Notes under the pieces: model-generated
Database searches by the model: none
The model's input: the letters and a program-made list of their open reading frames with translations, nothing else
Told to the model about the DNA's origin: nothing
Shown: positions 1 to 8,014 of the stretch, piece after piece
Layout: every line of letters begins with the position of its first letter
How positions within the stretch are numbered: position 1 is the first letter of the stretch
Translations under genes and position numbers: made by a program
Assembly (NCBI RefSeq): GCF_008180445.1
Contig: NZ_VTER01000015.1
Location: 27,179 to 91,178, forward strand
Reading direction: 5' to 3'
From: Bacillus_AB infantis_B
Lineage (GTDB): Bacteria; Bacillota; Bacilli; Bacillales; Cytobacillaceae
DNA: 64,000 nt

Positions 1-2
1 TT

Positions 3-761
3 GCCGGCCTGAAAAGCAATGCCCTGCAGAATGTGATGGATGATTTCAAGAGAATCATCGAAATGCTGATTGAAAAAATCATTATCCCCTTGCTGCCTTT
101 CCATATTTTCGGGATTTTTGCCAATATGACGTACGGAGGACAGGTCGGAAGCATCATCAGTGTATTCGCAAAAGTATTTATCATGATTATTGCCCTTCAT
201 TTCCTTTTCCTGCTTTTACAATACACAGCAGCAGGGGCTGCCGCCAGGAAGAATCCTTTCTACCTGCTGAAGTCCATGCTTCCTGCTTATTTCACAGCGC
301 TCGGGACCCAGTCTTCTGCCTCAACAATCCCTGTCACGCTGAAACAGGTTAAAAAGCTGGGCGCTCGGGAGAAGACAGCAGATTTCGCTGTGCCGTTACT
401 GGCAACGATCCATTTATCCGGGAGCACCATCACACTAGTGAGCTGTTCCATTGCGGTTCTTATGCTCCAGGGTGAAGCAGTATCCTTCGGGCAGATGTTC
501 CCGTTTATCATGATGCTCGGGATCACAATGATTGCCGCTCCAGGCGTTCCCGGGGGCGCCGTCATGGCTGCCCTCGGCCTGCTGGAATCTATGCTTGGCT
601 TTAATGGGACAATGACCGCTCTGATGATTGCCCTTTATCTCGCCCAGGACAGCTTTGGCACTGCCTGCAACGTAACAGGCGACGGCGCCATCACAATCCT
701 GGCAGACAAAGCAAGCGGAAAGAAAGCCGTTCCGCTCAAAAATGAAGCAAAAGCTGTTTAG
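3..761 (+). CDS. dicarboxylate/amino acid:cation symporter, C-terminal part (5' end outside window)
   Basis: The reading frame is open from the first bases of the window, so the N-terminus lies upstream. About 250 residues remain, very hydrophobic, with several membrane segments. The segment GTQSSASTIPVTL corresponds to the serine-rich re-entrant loop of the DAACS (GltP/DctA/SstT) family, and the later motif around AAPGVPGG and DSFGTACNVTGDGA matches the substrate and Na+/H+ binding end of these proteins. It would import dicarboxylates, glutamate/aspartate or cystine at the cytoplasmic membrane; the substrate cannot be told from this part. It ends 15 bases before the promoter of the tyrS leader. 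Confidence 0.8.
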   Translation, partial: AGLKSNALQNVMDDFKRIIEMLIEKIIIPLLPFHIFGIFANMTYGGQVGSIISVFAKVFIMIIALHFLFLLLQYTAAGAAARKNPFYLLKSMLPAYFTALGTQSSASTIPVTLKQVKKLGAREKTADFAVPLLATIHLSGSTITLVSCSIAVLMLQGEAVSFGQMFPFIMMLGITMIAAPGVPGGAVMAALGLLESMLGFNGTMTALMIALYLAQDSFGTACNVTGDGAITILADKASGKKAVPLKNEAKAV

Positions 762-775
762 CCTGAAAATTACTT

Positions 776-804
776 TTGACATCTCCTGGATAATCATCTA
801 AACT
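776..804 (+). promoter_or_regulatory. sigma-A promoter of the tyrS T-box leader
   Basis: A perfect -35 TTGACA (776-781), a 17-base spacer and -10 TAAACT (799-804) lie just upstream of the T-box leader. Confidence 0.75.
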
Positions 805-829
805 GTTTCTAACATTCAGTAAACAGAAA

Positions 830-1069
830 CTAATAGATGAGTTATGACAGGAATCAGTAGGGTTTGCTTCCCTGTTTGAAGAGAGCCGGTGTTTGGTGCG
901 AACCGGTACATAAGCAAACGTGAATTACCTCCTTGAACATTCTTTGTGAAACATGAAGTAGCAAAGGACGGACGGTCCGTTATCCGAACGAGCGGAAGAC
1001 AGGTGTCTTCAACAAGGGTGGTACCGCGTGCAAAACCACGTCCCTTTTTACAGGGATGTGGTTTTTTTG
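830..1069 (+). promoter_or_regulatory. T-box leader of tyrS, tyrosine (UAC) specifier
   Basis: A Stem I domain with an AGTA-type loop and a distal GAGAGCCGGTG arm is followed by a specifier loop reading GTGAATTACC, with UAC (Tyr) at 926-928. The conserved T-box AAGGGTGGTACCGCG is at 1014-1028. The terminator pairs AACCAC-G-TCCCT with AGGGAT-GTGGTT and runs into a T tract (1034-1066). Uncharged tRNA-Tyr should stabilise the antiterminator and switch on the synthetase gene downstream. Confidence 0.93.
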
Positions 1070-1124
1070 TGCGTTCAAAACTCATCAGGAAGTGCCGCAA
1101 ACAAAAAATAAAGGAGGATATATC

Positions 1125-2372
1125 GTGGAGAATTTTATAGAAAAGCTGAACCCCAATCAGGAAAAGGAGCTTGAAAGGCAATATCAGCTTTACACCAGCG
1201 GCACTCAGGATGTGGTGCCCCCTCAGGAGATGAAAAATAAAATCGCCAAATCACTCTTCCTCGGCAAGCCGCTGAAGGTGAAGCTCGGGCTTGATCCATC
1301 CGCACCTGACGTCCACCTGGGCCATACGGTCGTACTGAACAAGCTGAAGCAATTCCAGGAAAATGGCCATACCATCCAGCTGATCATCGGCGACTTCACC
1401 GGAAAAATCGGTGATCCGACCGGAAAATCAGCAGCAAGAAAACAGCTGACCGACGAAGAGGTGAAGCATAATGCAGAAACCTACTTCCAGCAATTCGGCA
1501 AAGTACTCGATATGGGAAAGGCCGAGCTGCACTATAATTCCAAATGGCTGTCCTCCCTCAATCTCCAGGATGTCATCGAACTGGCCGGCAAAATCACAGT
1601 GGCCCGCCTGCTCGAACGGAATGACTTTTCCGAAAGGCTTGGGACAGGCAAACCGATTTCCCTCCATGAGTTTTTCTACCCGCTCATGCAGGGCTACGAT
1701 TCAGTAATGCTCGAAAGCGATATTGAACTCGGAGGCAATGACCAGCACTTCAATGTCCTCATGGGAAGGCATTTACAGGAGCACTATGGCAAAGAAAAAC
1801 AAGTGGTAATCCTTGTCCCTCTTTTGGAAGGGCTCGATGGAACGGAGAAAATGTCAAAGTCCAAGAACAACTACATCGGGGTGGACGAAAAGCCGGAGGA
1901 AATGTACGGCAAAGCCATGTCGATTCCAGATGAGCTGATGGAGAAATACTTCCACCTTGCGACAAACCTGCCTCTTGCTGAGAAAAGGTCCATAAAGGAA
2001 AGGCTTGAAGAAGGGTCGCTTCATCCCCGGGATGCTAAAATGCAGCTTGCCAGAACCATTGTCAGCATGTATCACGGACTTGAGGCTGCCGAAAAGGCAG
2101 AGGACCATTTTAAAAGCGTATTCCAGCAAGGCTCCATACCGGAAGACATGCCTGTCCTTACTTGGGATGCTGGTGATGAACCAGAGCTGCTGGAGCTGCT
2201 GATGTTTGCCGGCCTCTTCCCTTCTAAAAGTGAGGCAAGAAGGATGGTTCAAAATGGCGGAGTCCGGATGAATGGCGAAAGAGCTGAGGATATTAACAAA
2301 AAGGTTTCTTTGCAGGCAGAGCTGATCCTGCAAGTTGGAAAGCGGAAGTTCGTCAGGATTAAAAAGAGCTAA
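1125..2372 (+). CDS. tyrS: tyrosyl-tRNA synthetase (TyrZ-like form)
   Basis: Cytoplasmic class I synthetase that charges tRNA-Tyr. The start is GTG at 1125, seven bases after AAGGAGG (1111-1117); the protein has 415 residues. The ATP-binding HLGH motif is at residues 64-67, GDFTGKIGDPTGKS follows, and KMSKS is near residue 242. An S4-like RNA-binding domain with RRMVQNGGVRMNG forms the last 70 residues. The GDFTGKIGDPTGKS version and HLGHTVVL resemble the TyrZ type of B. subtilis more than its TyrS. Expression is under the T-box leader directly upstream. A second tyrosyl synthetase may exist elsewhere, which this window cannot show. Confidence 0.95.
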   Translation: MENFIEKLNPNQEKELERQYQLYTSGTQDVVPPQEMKNKIAKSLFLGKPLKVKLGLDPSAPDVHLGHTVVLNKLKQFQENGHTIQLIIGDFTGKIGDPTGKSAARKQLTDEEVKHNAETYFQQFGKVLDMGKAELHYNSKWLSSLNLQDVIELAGKITVARLLERNDFSERLGTGKPISLHEFFYPLMQGYDSVMLESDIELGGNDQHFNVLMGRHLQEHYGKEKQVVILVPLLEGLDGTEKMSKSKNNYIGVDEKPEEMYGKAMSIPDELMEKYFHLATNLPLAEKRSIKERLEEGSLHPRDAKMQLARTIVSMYHGLEAAEKAEDHFKSVFQQGSIPEDMPVLTWDAGDEPELLELLMFAGLFPSKSEARRMVQNGGVRMNGERAEDINKKVSLQAELILQVGKRKFVRIKKS

Positions 2373-2377
2373 ATAAA

Positions 2378-2412
2378 AAAGGAAGACACCATTTAGGTAT
2401 GTCTTCCTTTTT
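2378..2412. terminator. bidirectional terminator between tyrS and the SulP gene
   Basis: AAAGGAAGACA pairs with TGTCTTCCTTT around an 11-base loop. A-rich and T-rich flanks serve both convergent genes. Confidence 0.85.
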
Positions 2413-2418
2413 TCTATA

Positions 2419-3891
2419 TTAATGGCCGGAAAGCTTGGCGCCATCCTGTTTGTGGACAGCCAGCTTATCAACCAGATGCAGGCTCGGTTCGTTAAGGCCG
2501 AACAGCTGGACGCTTGTTCCGTTTTGGCGGAGCTTCATCACAATTTTATCAATGGCCGCTACAGCAGAGTCATCCCAGACATGTGCTTCAGAGAGGTCAA
2601 TCACTACTTCCTGCGCGGTTTCCTTCAAATCAAAACTGCCGGCAAAATCAGTGACAGAGGCGAAGAACAGTTGTCCGGTCACTTTATAGGTGCGTTTGCC
2701 TGCTTTTTGATCAAGGATCGTCGACACCTTCACCTTTGAGATTTTGGCAACGAAGAAGATTGCACTGAGGAGCACTCCAGCAAACACGCCTTTAGACAGG
2801 TCATGGGTGAAGACCACTGTTACAACGGTTACGACCATGACAATGGAGTCCGTAGCAGGAACCTTTGCCATATTGCGGAGAGAAGCCCAGTCAAATGTAC
2901 CAATGGATACCATAATCATGACTCCTACCAGCGCAGCCATCGGAATCTGGACAACCAGGTCGCCGAGGACGAGAATCAGGAACATCAGGAACACACCGGC
3001 TGTCAAGGTAGATAACCTTCCCCGGCCCCCTGATTTCACATTAATGACGGATTGGCCAATCATCGCACAGCCGGCCATCCCGCCGAAAAATCCGTTAATG
3101 ATATTGGCAATCCCCTGCCCTCTGGCTTCGCGGTTTTTATTGCTTCCTGTGTCGGTCATATCATCGACGATGGACGCCGTCAAAAGCGATTCAAGCAGAC
3201 CGACAATGGCCAGTCCAAGGGAATAAGGGAAAATAATTTTCAGTGTTTCCAGGTTCAGCGGGATATCCGGAATCAGGAAGACCGGAAGCTTTCTTGTCAG
3301 CTCCCCCATGTCTCCTACTGTCCGTACATCAGAACCTGTCGTTATCGCAATGATAGAAATGACAATAATGGCAACAAGCGGCGATGGGACAGCCTTTGTC
3401 ATGCGCGGAAACAGATAAATGATGGCAAGAGCACCAGCTACCATGGCATACATGACCCATGTAGCATCGACAAACTGTTCAAGCTGTGCCATAAAAATCA
3501 AGATGGCGAGCGCATTCACAAACCCGATCATCACAGATCTTGGAATGAATTTCATAAACCTGGCCAGCTTAAAGACACCCAGCAGCAGCTGAATGATCCC
3601 GGTCAGGATGGTGGCAGCAAACAAGTACTGAAGCCCGTGGTCTGCAACAAGCGTAACCATCAGCAGGGCCATGGCCCCGGTTGCCGCTGAAATCATCCCC
3701 GGCCGTCCGCCGATAAATGCGATTATGACGGCAATACAAAAAGAAGCATAGAGACCGACCATCGGGTCCACACCTGCAATAATAGAGAAAGCAATCGCCT
3801 CGGGAATGAGCGCAAGCGCTACGACAATCCCGGCCAGGATATCTCCTCTGACATTGCCAAACCATTGTTCTTTAATTGATAAACCTTTCAA
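2419..3891 (-). CDS. SulP-family anion transporter with STAS domain
   Basis: Integral membrane protein of 490 residues for inorganic anion uptake (sulfate, bicarbonate or similar). About ten to twelve membrane segments fill residues 15-380; the SulP signature region around PEAIAFSIIAGVDPMVGLYA lies near residue 30. A C-terminal STAS domain (about 400-485) contains VVIDLSEAHVWDDSAVAAIDK. I chose the TTG start at 3891 because AAGAGGTG sits five bases before it; an in-frame extension to 4056 would run through the promoter and has no ribosome site. It resembles the B. subtilis YbaR/YvdB proteins. The substrate is not readable from sequence. Confidence 0.9.
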   Translation of the reverse strand: MKGLSIKEQWFGNVRGDILAGIVVALALIPEAIAFSIIAGVDPMVGLYASFCIAVIIAFIGGRPGMISAATGAMALLMVTLVADHGLQYLFAATILTGIIQLLLGVFKLARFMKFIPRSVMIGFVNALAILIFMAQLEQFVDATWVMYAMVAGALAIIYLFPRMTKAVPSPLVAIIVISIIAITTGSDVRTVGDMGELTRKLPVFLIPDIPLNLETLKIIFPYSLGLAIVGLLESLLTASIVDDMTDTGSNKNREARGQGIANIINGFFGGMAGCAMIGQSVINVKSGGRGRLSTLTAGVFLMFLILVLGDLVVQIPMAALVGVMIMVSIGTFDWASLRNMAKVPATDSIVMVVTVVTVVFTHDLSKGVFAGVLLSAIFFVAKISKVKVSTILDQKAGKRTYKVTGQLFFASVTDFAGSFDLKETAQEVVIDLSEAHVWDDSAVAAIDKIVMKLRQNGTSVQLFGLNEPSLHLVDKLAVHKQDGAKLSGH

Positions 3892-3915
3892 ATGAACACC
3901 TCTTCGTTTATTAGA

Positions 3916-3944
3916 TTTATAGTGTGACTTTGAACTCTCATCAA
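3916..3944 (-). promoter_or_regulatory. sigma-A promoter of the SulP gene
   Basis: On the minus strand, -35 TTGATG (3944-3939), a 17-base spacer and -10 TATAAA (3921-3916) precede the TTG start by about 25 bases, which supports the shorter protein. Confidence 0.6.
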
Positions 3945-4095
3945 AGTCCGGGCCGACAAAAACATAGAGTATCATACCATATACCAAATAATTTACAAGA
4001 GGTGGTGTAAGCGCCGAATCAATGAGTTTCCACTGTTTTTCTTCGATTTTCTTCAAAATACTTAACCGGATAAATCTTGCTGCTGCAAAAAAATA

Positions 4096-4113
4096 AGCCC
4101 TCTAAAAAGAGGG
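4096..4113. terminator. hairpin after the VOC gene
   Basis: GCCCTCT-AAAA-AGAGGGC is a tight 7-bp stem, followed on the minus strand by TTATTTTTTT. Confidence 0.7.
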
Positions 4114-4121
4114 CAGCATTT

Positions 4122-4505
4122 CTAGCCGATGGGCGTGCAAATCTCAATATAATGCCCATCCGGATCTTCCATATAAGCGACAATCTGCCCCCACGGCTTT
4201 TTCACCGGCTCCAGCAAAATGCGGACTCCGGCCTGGCGCGCTTTTTCAATTGTCCCTTCCACATCCTCTGTTACAAAGCTCAGCTCCATCGTCTGCTCTT
4301 CCCGGAAGCCTGCTGGTATTGGAAGATCTGTCAGTTCACGCCCATTTTCCCTTGTGTTCATGGAAAGGATGGTGCTGCCTGTGTCATATTCTATATAAGT
4401 GCCGAATTCATTTTTCAGCTCAAGACCGAGAAGTTCACCGTAAAACTGCTTCGTCTTTTCCAAATCCTCAACATATAAAATGATATAGCCCAGCTTCAGG
4501 TCCAT
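4122..4505 (-). CDS. VOC-family (glyoxalase/bleomycin resistance/dioxygenase fold) protein
   Basis: A 127-residue cytoplasmic protein with the two beta-alpha-beta-beta-beta modules of the vicinal oxygen chelate fold: YIILYVEDLEKTKQFYGELLGL at the start and MEDPDGHYIEICTP at the end. Glutamates and a histidine in these modules could bind a metal. The ATG at 4505 is preceded by GGAAGGAG. Members include glyoxalases, fosfomycin and bleomycin resistance proteins and dioxygenases, so the substrate is open. It lies downstream of the methyltransferase gene, 30 bases apart, and may be co-transcribed with it. Confidence 0.85.
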   Translation of the reverse strand: MDLKLGYIILYVEDLEKTKQFYGELLGLELKNEFGTYIEYDTGSTILSMNTRENGRELTDLPIPAGFREEQTMELSFVTEDVEGTIEKARQAGVRILLEPVKKPWGQIVAYMEDPDGHYIEICTPIG

Positions 4506-4535
4506 ACTAAGCTCCTTCCAGCGGGCCTGTCTTTC

Positions 4536-5309
4536 TCAGGCCGGCTTTTCTTTATTTTTTTGTGCTTTTATTATGAAGCGGTGCGAACGGACTTCTGCAT
4601 ATCCTGTCCGCAGAATCTCATCGTGCAATTCTCTCAGCTTTTTCTCGTATCCTTTAAAAGAAAACCCTTCAATCTGCCAGGGAATAGCCTTCAAATAGTA
4701 GAGAATGGCGCCGACATCATAGAATCTTGTATAAGGGTATGCTTCAAAAGATGCCACAATATGAAAGCCGGCAGCTTCAAGCTGCTGAACGGCCTTCTCC
4801 ATGTTCCAGCCGGCATAGCCGAAGTCCTCTTTAGCGCCGAGCAAACGGTTCAGGCCTAAGTTGTCTGTGCCGCCAACCTGCTGGGTGATGAAGAGTCCGC
4901 CAGGCTTCAGGATGCGGTTTACTTCCTGCGGATCATATGATTCATGACGGTTAATAATGAGATCGAATAATCGATCATCAAAAGGCAGCCTGGAATCATC
5001 ATCTACCTTGTATACCTCTATCCCCAGCGGCGTCAGACGTTCTGCTGCAATTTCTATATTCGGTCCGTACCCTTCTGTGGCAGCTGTATGGGACGGAAGC
5101 GGGGTTAATAAGGAAAGTAACTCTCCTCCGCCAGTGCCCATGTCCAGCATGGACGCAGCATTCACCATCTCAGGCAGCACCCAGTTCGTATAGTTCCAGG
5201 CCAGCGGTTCAGAAGCCATCCTCCCTGTTTCCGTCAGATAAGAGAAGTCCCATCCTGTAAATTCCTTTTCTGCTTGTTGTATTAAAAAATTAAAATATGC
5301 TCTGTTCAT
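4536..5309 (-). CDS. class I SAM-dependent methyltransferase
   Basis: A 257-residue soluble protein. The SAM-binding motif I is SMLDMGTGGGELL (residues 53-65), with the acidic motif II at GIEVYKVDDDSRLPFDD and motif IV at FDLIINRH. RILKPGGLFITQQVGG is the typical post-motif segment of Rossmann methyltransferases. GAGGAGAAAG precedes the ATG at 5309. It is not similar enough to a named enzyme for the substrate to be stated. A palindrome at 5379-5393 resembling the operator of the nearby TetR gene lies upstream, so shared control is possible. Confidence 0.85.
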   Translation of the reverse strand: MNRAYFNFLIQQAEKEFTGWDFSYLTETGRMASEPLAWNYTNWVLPEMVNAASMLDMGTGGGELLSLLTPLPSHTAATEGYGPNIEIAAERLTPLGIEVYKVDDDSRLPFDDRLFDLIINRHESYDPQEVNRILKPGGLFITQQVGGTDNLGLNRLLGAKEDFGYAGWNMEKAVQQLEAAGFHIVASFEAYPYTRFYDVGAILYYLKAIPWQIEGFSFKGYEKKLRELHDEILRTGYAEVRSHRFIIKAQKNKEKPA

Positions 5310-5378
5310 TCTTTCTCCTCCTGTCTATTGTTTATTAACTTATCAAGATAGACGGAGGGCGGGCCCCTGATGAGGTTG

Positions 5379-5393
5379 CTAACTGTCGGTTAG
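5379..5393. promoter_or_regulatory. operator-like palindrome upstream of the methyltransferase
   Basis: CTAACTGTCGGTTAG has inverted CTAAC/GTTAG arms and shares CTAACT-TCG-TTAG with the palindrome in front of the TetR gene at 6919-6936. Inferred to be a second site for that repressor. Confidence 0.4.
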
Positions 5394-5526
5394 TAGGCAG
5401 TACATGGGTTTTGACTCCTTTTTTCTTATATTTTAGCATTTATGCAAGGGATGTTTTATAATTTTTTGAATTTTACGCCTTTTTATTTGGAAATTAATGT
5501 AATTAGGAAAAATTATCACTGTTTTT

Positions 5527-5610
5527 AGGTAGAATCCAGCCGGTTCTAGGTAGAAAAAACAAAATTCCAGGCAGAATAACTCTGAAACCAGGCAGAATCA
5601 GCCGAAAAAA
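5527..5610. repeat. four tandem 21-bp repeats
   Basis: AGGTAGAA or AGGCAGAA occurs at 5527, 5548, 5569 and 5590, exactly 21 bases apart; the 13 bases between are poorly conserved. The block lies between the exporter terminator and the methyltransferase promoter region. The rest of the 5310-5648 interval holds only the palindrome and terminator listed separately. Confidence 0.6.
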
Positions 5611-5641
5611 AAAACAGCAGCTCTGCATTTTAGAGCTGCTG
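5604..5641 (-). terminator. rho-independent terminator of the yvdT-yvdS-yvdR operon
   Basis: On the minus strand AGCAGCTCT pairs with AGAGCTGCT around a short loop and is followed by a run of ten T residues. Confidence 0.9.
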
Positions 5642-5648
5642 CCTTTGC

Positions 5649-5963
5649 CTAGCTGATCGTCTTCAACCCAATAACCCCGCCAATGATCATCCCGATAAAT
5701 ATAACCCGTTTCCAATCACGGGATTCACCGAAAAACAGCATGCCGAGCAGCACGCTTCCGGCTGCACCGATTCCGGTCCAGATTCCGTAGCCGGTGCCAA
5801 TCGGAATCTCCAGCAGTGCCCGGGAAAGAAAATAAAAGCTGATGAAGCCAGATAAACCGGATAAGAGTGTATATTTTTTTCTGGTGAAGCCTTCAGACAG
5901 CTTCATGAAAATAACAAAACCTATTTCACCGAAGCCTGCCAATACTAGATAAAACCATGACAT
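5649..5963 (-). CDS. yvdR: small multidrug resistance (SMR) exporter subunit, YvdR-like
   Basis: A 104-residue protein with four membrane helices, the usual size of the SMR family. The N-terminal segment has the membrane-embedded glutamate of the family (LAGFGEIGFVIFMKLSEGF), which couples proton entry to export of cationic drugs or guanidinium-like compounds. It starts two bases after the end of the preceding SMR gene. Paired SMR genes usually form a heterodimer with opposite topology. Order and content match B. subtilis yvdT-yvdS-yvdR. Confidence 0.9.
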   Translation of the reverse strand: MSWFYLVLAGFGEIGFVIFMKLSEGFTRKKYTLLSGLSGFISFYFLSRALLEIPIGTGYGIWTGIGAAGSVLLGMLFFGESRDWKRVIFIGMIIGGVIGLKTIS

Positions 5964-5965
5964 GC

Positions 5966-6310
5966 CTACTCAGCCCCCTTTTCCGCATCTTCGTCTTTGG
6001 AGGTCATTTTCAGCCCGATAATGCCGCCGAGGAGCAATGCGAGGAATAAGAGCTTCAAGGCTCCACCTGGTTCCCCAAGGAACATCATGCTGACAATTAC
6101 AGTCCCCGCTGCTCCTATTCCAGTGAAAACAGCATAGGCCGTCCCGATCGGAATGGTCTTCATCGCATTTGAGAACAGCATAAAGCTGATGATAATCAAT
6201 ATAATCGTGATGGCCGCCGGCAGAGGCTTTGTGAATCCTTCTGAATACTTAAGCCCGAAGGCCCACCCTATTTCGCATATTCCTGCTGCAAATAAATAAA
6301 TCCAAGGCAT
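5966..6310 (-). CDS. yvdS: small multidrug resistance (SMR) exporter subunit, YvdS-like
   Basis: A 114-residue SMR protein with four helices. MPWIYLFAAGICEIGWAFGL carries the essential Glu in helix 1, and PIGTAYAVFTGIGAAGT is the family signature in helices 2-3. I set the start at the ATG at 6310, right after the repressor gene ends at 6316; a longer reading to 6361 overlaps the repressor and has no ribosome site. Expected to work with the next gene as a heterodimeric exporter. Confidence 0.9.
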   Translation of the reverse strand: MPWIYLFAAGICEIGWAFGLKYSEGFTKPLPAAITIILIIISFMLFSNAMKTIPIGTAYAVFTGIGAAGTVIVSMMFLGEPGGALKLLFLALLLGGIIGLKMTSKDEDAEKGAE

Positions 6311-6315
6311 GGATG

Positions 6316-6903
6316 CTACCCTTCTTTCTTCATGATGATTCCGGCCAGGAAGATCTTCCATGCCGATTCTCTCCGTTTGTTATATTCCTCCTGGCTGTAA
6401 TAATGCTGTTCGACCAAAAGCCCGTCAATCAGGCAATAAAATGCTGCAGCCATTTCGCCGCTTCCGGCCGCCGTGAACATCGACTCTTTTTTACCGTGCT
6501 CAAATAAGCCCTGCAGCATGTCAGTGGAATGCTTTTCATATTCAAAAAATTCTTCTTTCAGCTTTGGACCGAGATCAGCCGGCGGAAAAAATATCGCCCG
6601 CTTAAAAAACTGGATATTCTCATTTTCTTCCCTTAACTCGGTCAGCGCATCAAAGATCGCCTTGATCGTATCAAGAGCATTATCAGAGCTTTGGTCGTCC
6701 ATGGCTTCCTTAATGGTGAGCAGCTCCAAGGAAACAGTATCCCGGAAAACCGACAGGAACAGCTCTTCTTTTGAAGGAAAATGCGCATATAAAGAAGGGG
6801 TTTTTATGCCAACCGCCTTGGCGATGGCAGAGAGCGGCGTTCCCTCGTATCCTTTTTCAGCAAAAAGCTTTAATGCTGCTTGTTTGATCTGCTGTGAAGT
6901 CAT
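6316..6903 (-). CDS. yvdT: TetR/AcrR-family transcriptional repressor, YvdT-like
   Basis: A 195-residue protein. The N-terminal helix-turn-helix (residues 1-47) has the TetR pattern IKQAALKLFAEKGYEGTPLS followed by IAKAVGIKTPSLYAHFPSKE; the rest is a helical ligand-binding domain. It heads a three-gene unit with the two SMR exporters and probably represses it through the palindrome at 6919-6936, just upstream of its own start. Confidence 0.9.
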   Translation of the reverse strand: MTSQQIKQAALKLFAEKGYEGTPLSAIAKAVGIKTPSLYAHFPSKEELFLSVFRDTVSLELLTIKEAMDDQSSDNALDTIKAIFDALTELREENENIQFFKRAIFFPPADLGPKLKEEFFEYEKHSTDMLQGLFEHGKKESMFTAAGSGEMAAAFYCLIDGLLVEQHYYSQEEYNKRRESAWKIFLAGIIMKKEG

Positions 6904-6918
6904 CCTTGTTTCATCTCC

Positions 6919-6936
6919 CTAACTATCGTTAGTTAG
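6919..6936. promoter_or_regulatory. probable TetR (YvdT) operator
   Basis: CTAACTATCGTTAGTTAG is an inverted repeat 16 bases in front of the repressor start codon, a typical place for an autoregulatory site. Confidence 0.6.
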
Positions 6937-7039
6937 AAGTATAACAAAATGAATCCTTATATTCAATAGAGAAAACATTTCTGCTGCCTCACTAAAATAA
7001 GGGAAAATATGTTAGTATTTTTTTGACAGGAGGATGCTA

Positions 7040-7858
7040 ATGATGATTACGGAACTGGATAAAGAGGAATTCAGCAGATGCAGGAAGCTGCTTCACCCGG
7101 AAGGGCAATTAGAAGCTGCCGCTGTGATAGAAGGGGCCAGTGCAGGAAGGGTTTTTGCAGACGATAGACTCGCCCCTACCACAGGTCTTATTTGGCTCGG
7201 GAATAATGACGGCTTTATTTTCATTGGTGATGAAAACAATGAAAATTTTAACGGAGCTTTAAATGCTTTTATAGACAGAGTGATTAAAACCGAGGCAATG
7301 AAAGTTCAGTTAGAATGGTTCGAAGCTATTGGCAATCATGATGAATGGAATAAGACGATGGAAAAAGCTTTTGCCCGCCGGGAGCTTGGCAGCTGGAAGC
7401 AAAGAATATATAAATTAAAGCCAGGCAGCTATTCTGATGACTTTGACGACTCTGCTGAAGAAGGCTATGAAACCATAAGAATCGAGAAGGAACATTTTGA
7501 AAAAGGAAAAAACAAATTCCTTCAGGAAAAGGTTAGCCTGTACTGGCCAGCGCCCGAGACCTTTTTAAAAGAAGGAATAGGCTATGCTTCTATCTATGAA
7601 AATGAAATCGTCAGTGTTTGCTTCTCCGGATTTGTTGCGGGAAACGTCCACGGAATTGATATCGAAACACTCAAGCCCCATCAAGGAAAGAGATTAGCGC
7701 AAAGCTTAGCCCGCAAGTTTGTACAAGAATGCCTGCAGAAAGATATAATTGCCTATTGGGACTGCATGGAAATGAACAAGCCTTCCATCGCTGTTGCAGA
7801 GCGGCTTGGCTTTACCCATATTTCAACATATACCGGCTTTGAATTTCCACTAAAATAA
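7040..7858 (+). CDS. GNAT-family N-acetyltransferase
   Basis: A 272-residue protein. The C-terminal half holds the acyl-CoA fold: VHGIDIETLKPHQGKRLAQS resembles motif A (loop for the pyrophosphate), and NKPSIAVAERLGFTH the C-terminal motif. The N-terminal half is a separate region without recognisable motifs, as in the GNAT/FR47-like two-domain proteins of Bacillus. CAGGAGG lies six bases before the ATG at 7040; the ATG at 7034 is too close to it. Substrate unknown. It stands alone with its own terminator. Confidence 0.75.
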   Translation: MMITELDKEEFSRCRKLLHPEGQLEAAAVIEGASAGRVFADDRLAPTTGLIWLGNNDGFIFIGDENNENFNGALNAFIDRVIKTEAMKVQLEWFEAIGNHDEWNKTMEKAFARRELGSWKQRIYKLKPGSYSDDFDDSAEEGYETIRIEKEHFEKGKNKFLQEKVSLYWPAPETFLKEGIGYASIYENEIVSVCFSGFVAGNVHGIDIETLKPHQGKRLAQSLARKFVQECLQKDIIAYWDCMEMNKPSIAVAERLGFTHISTYTGFEFPLK

Positions 7859-7886
7859 GCTGAGGCTCCTGGATTCTCAGCTTATT
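7854..7886 (+). terminator. hairpin at the end of the GNAT gene
   Basis: AATAAGCTGAG pairs with CTCAGCTTATT; the stem begins inside the last codons. No long T tract follows. Confidence 0.5.
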
Positions 7887-8014
7887 GCCGCCCCGTACTT
7901 CCCATTCCCAGACAAGCTCTACTCCACGGGCCGCAATGCCCATCCCATTTGCGCAAGGCAGAACTTTTCCCTGGAACCTGCTTCAACCCCTCACCTGATA
8001 TATTTCACCAGCAT

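Noticed and set aside
1056..1124. Upstream extension of tyrS to an ATG at 1056
   Set aside because: That region is the T-box terminator; GTG at 1125 with AAGGAGG is the proper start.
2744..3690. Plus-strand frames opposite the SulP gene
   Set aside because: No ribosome sites or recognisable protein features; the minus-strand gene explains the sequence.
3892..4056. N-terminal extension of the SulP transporter
   Set aside because: The stretch contains the promoter, and its translation does not look like SulP; TTG 3891 has a ribosome site.
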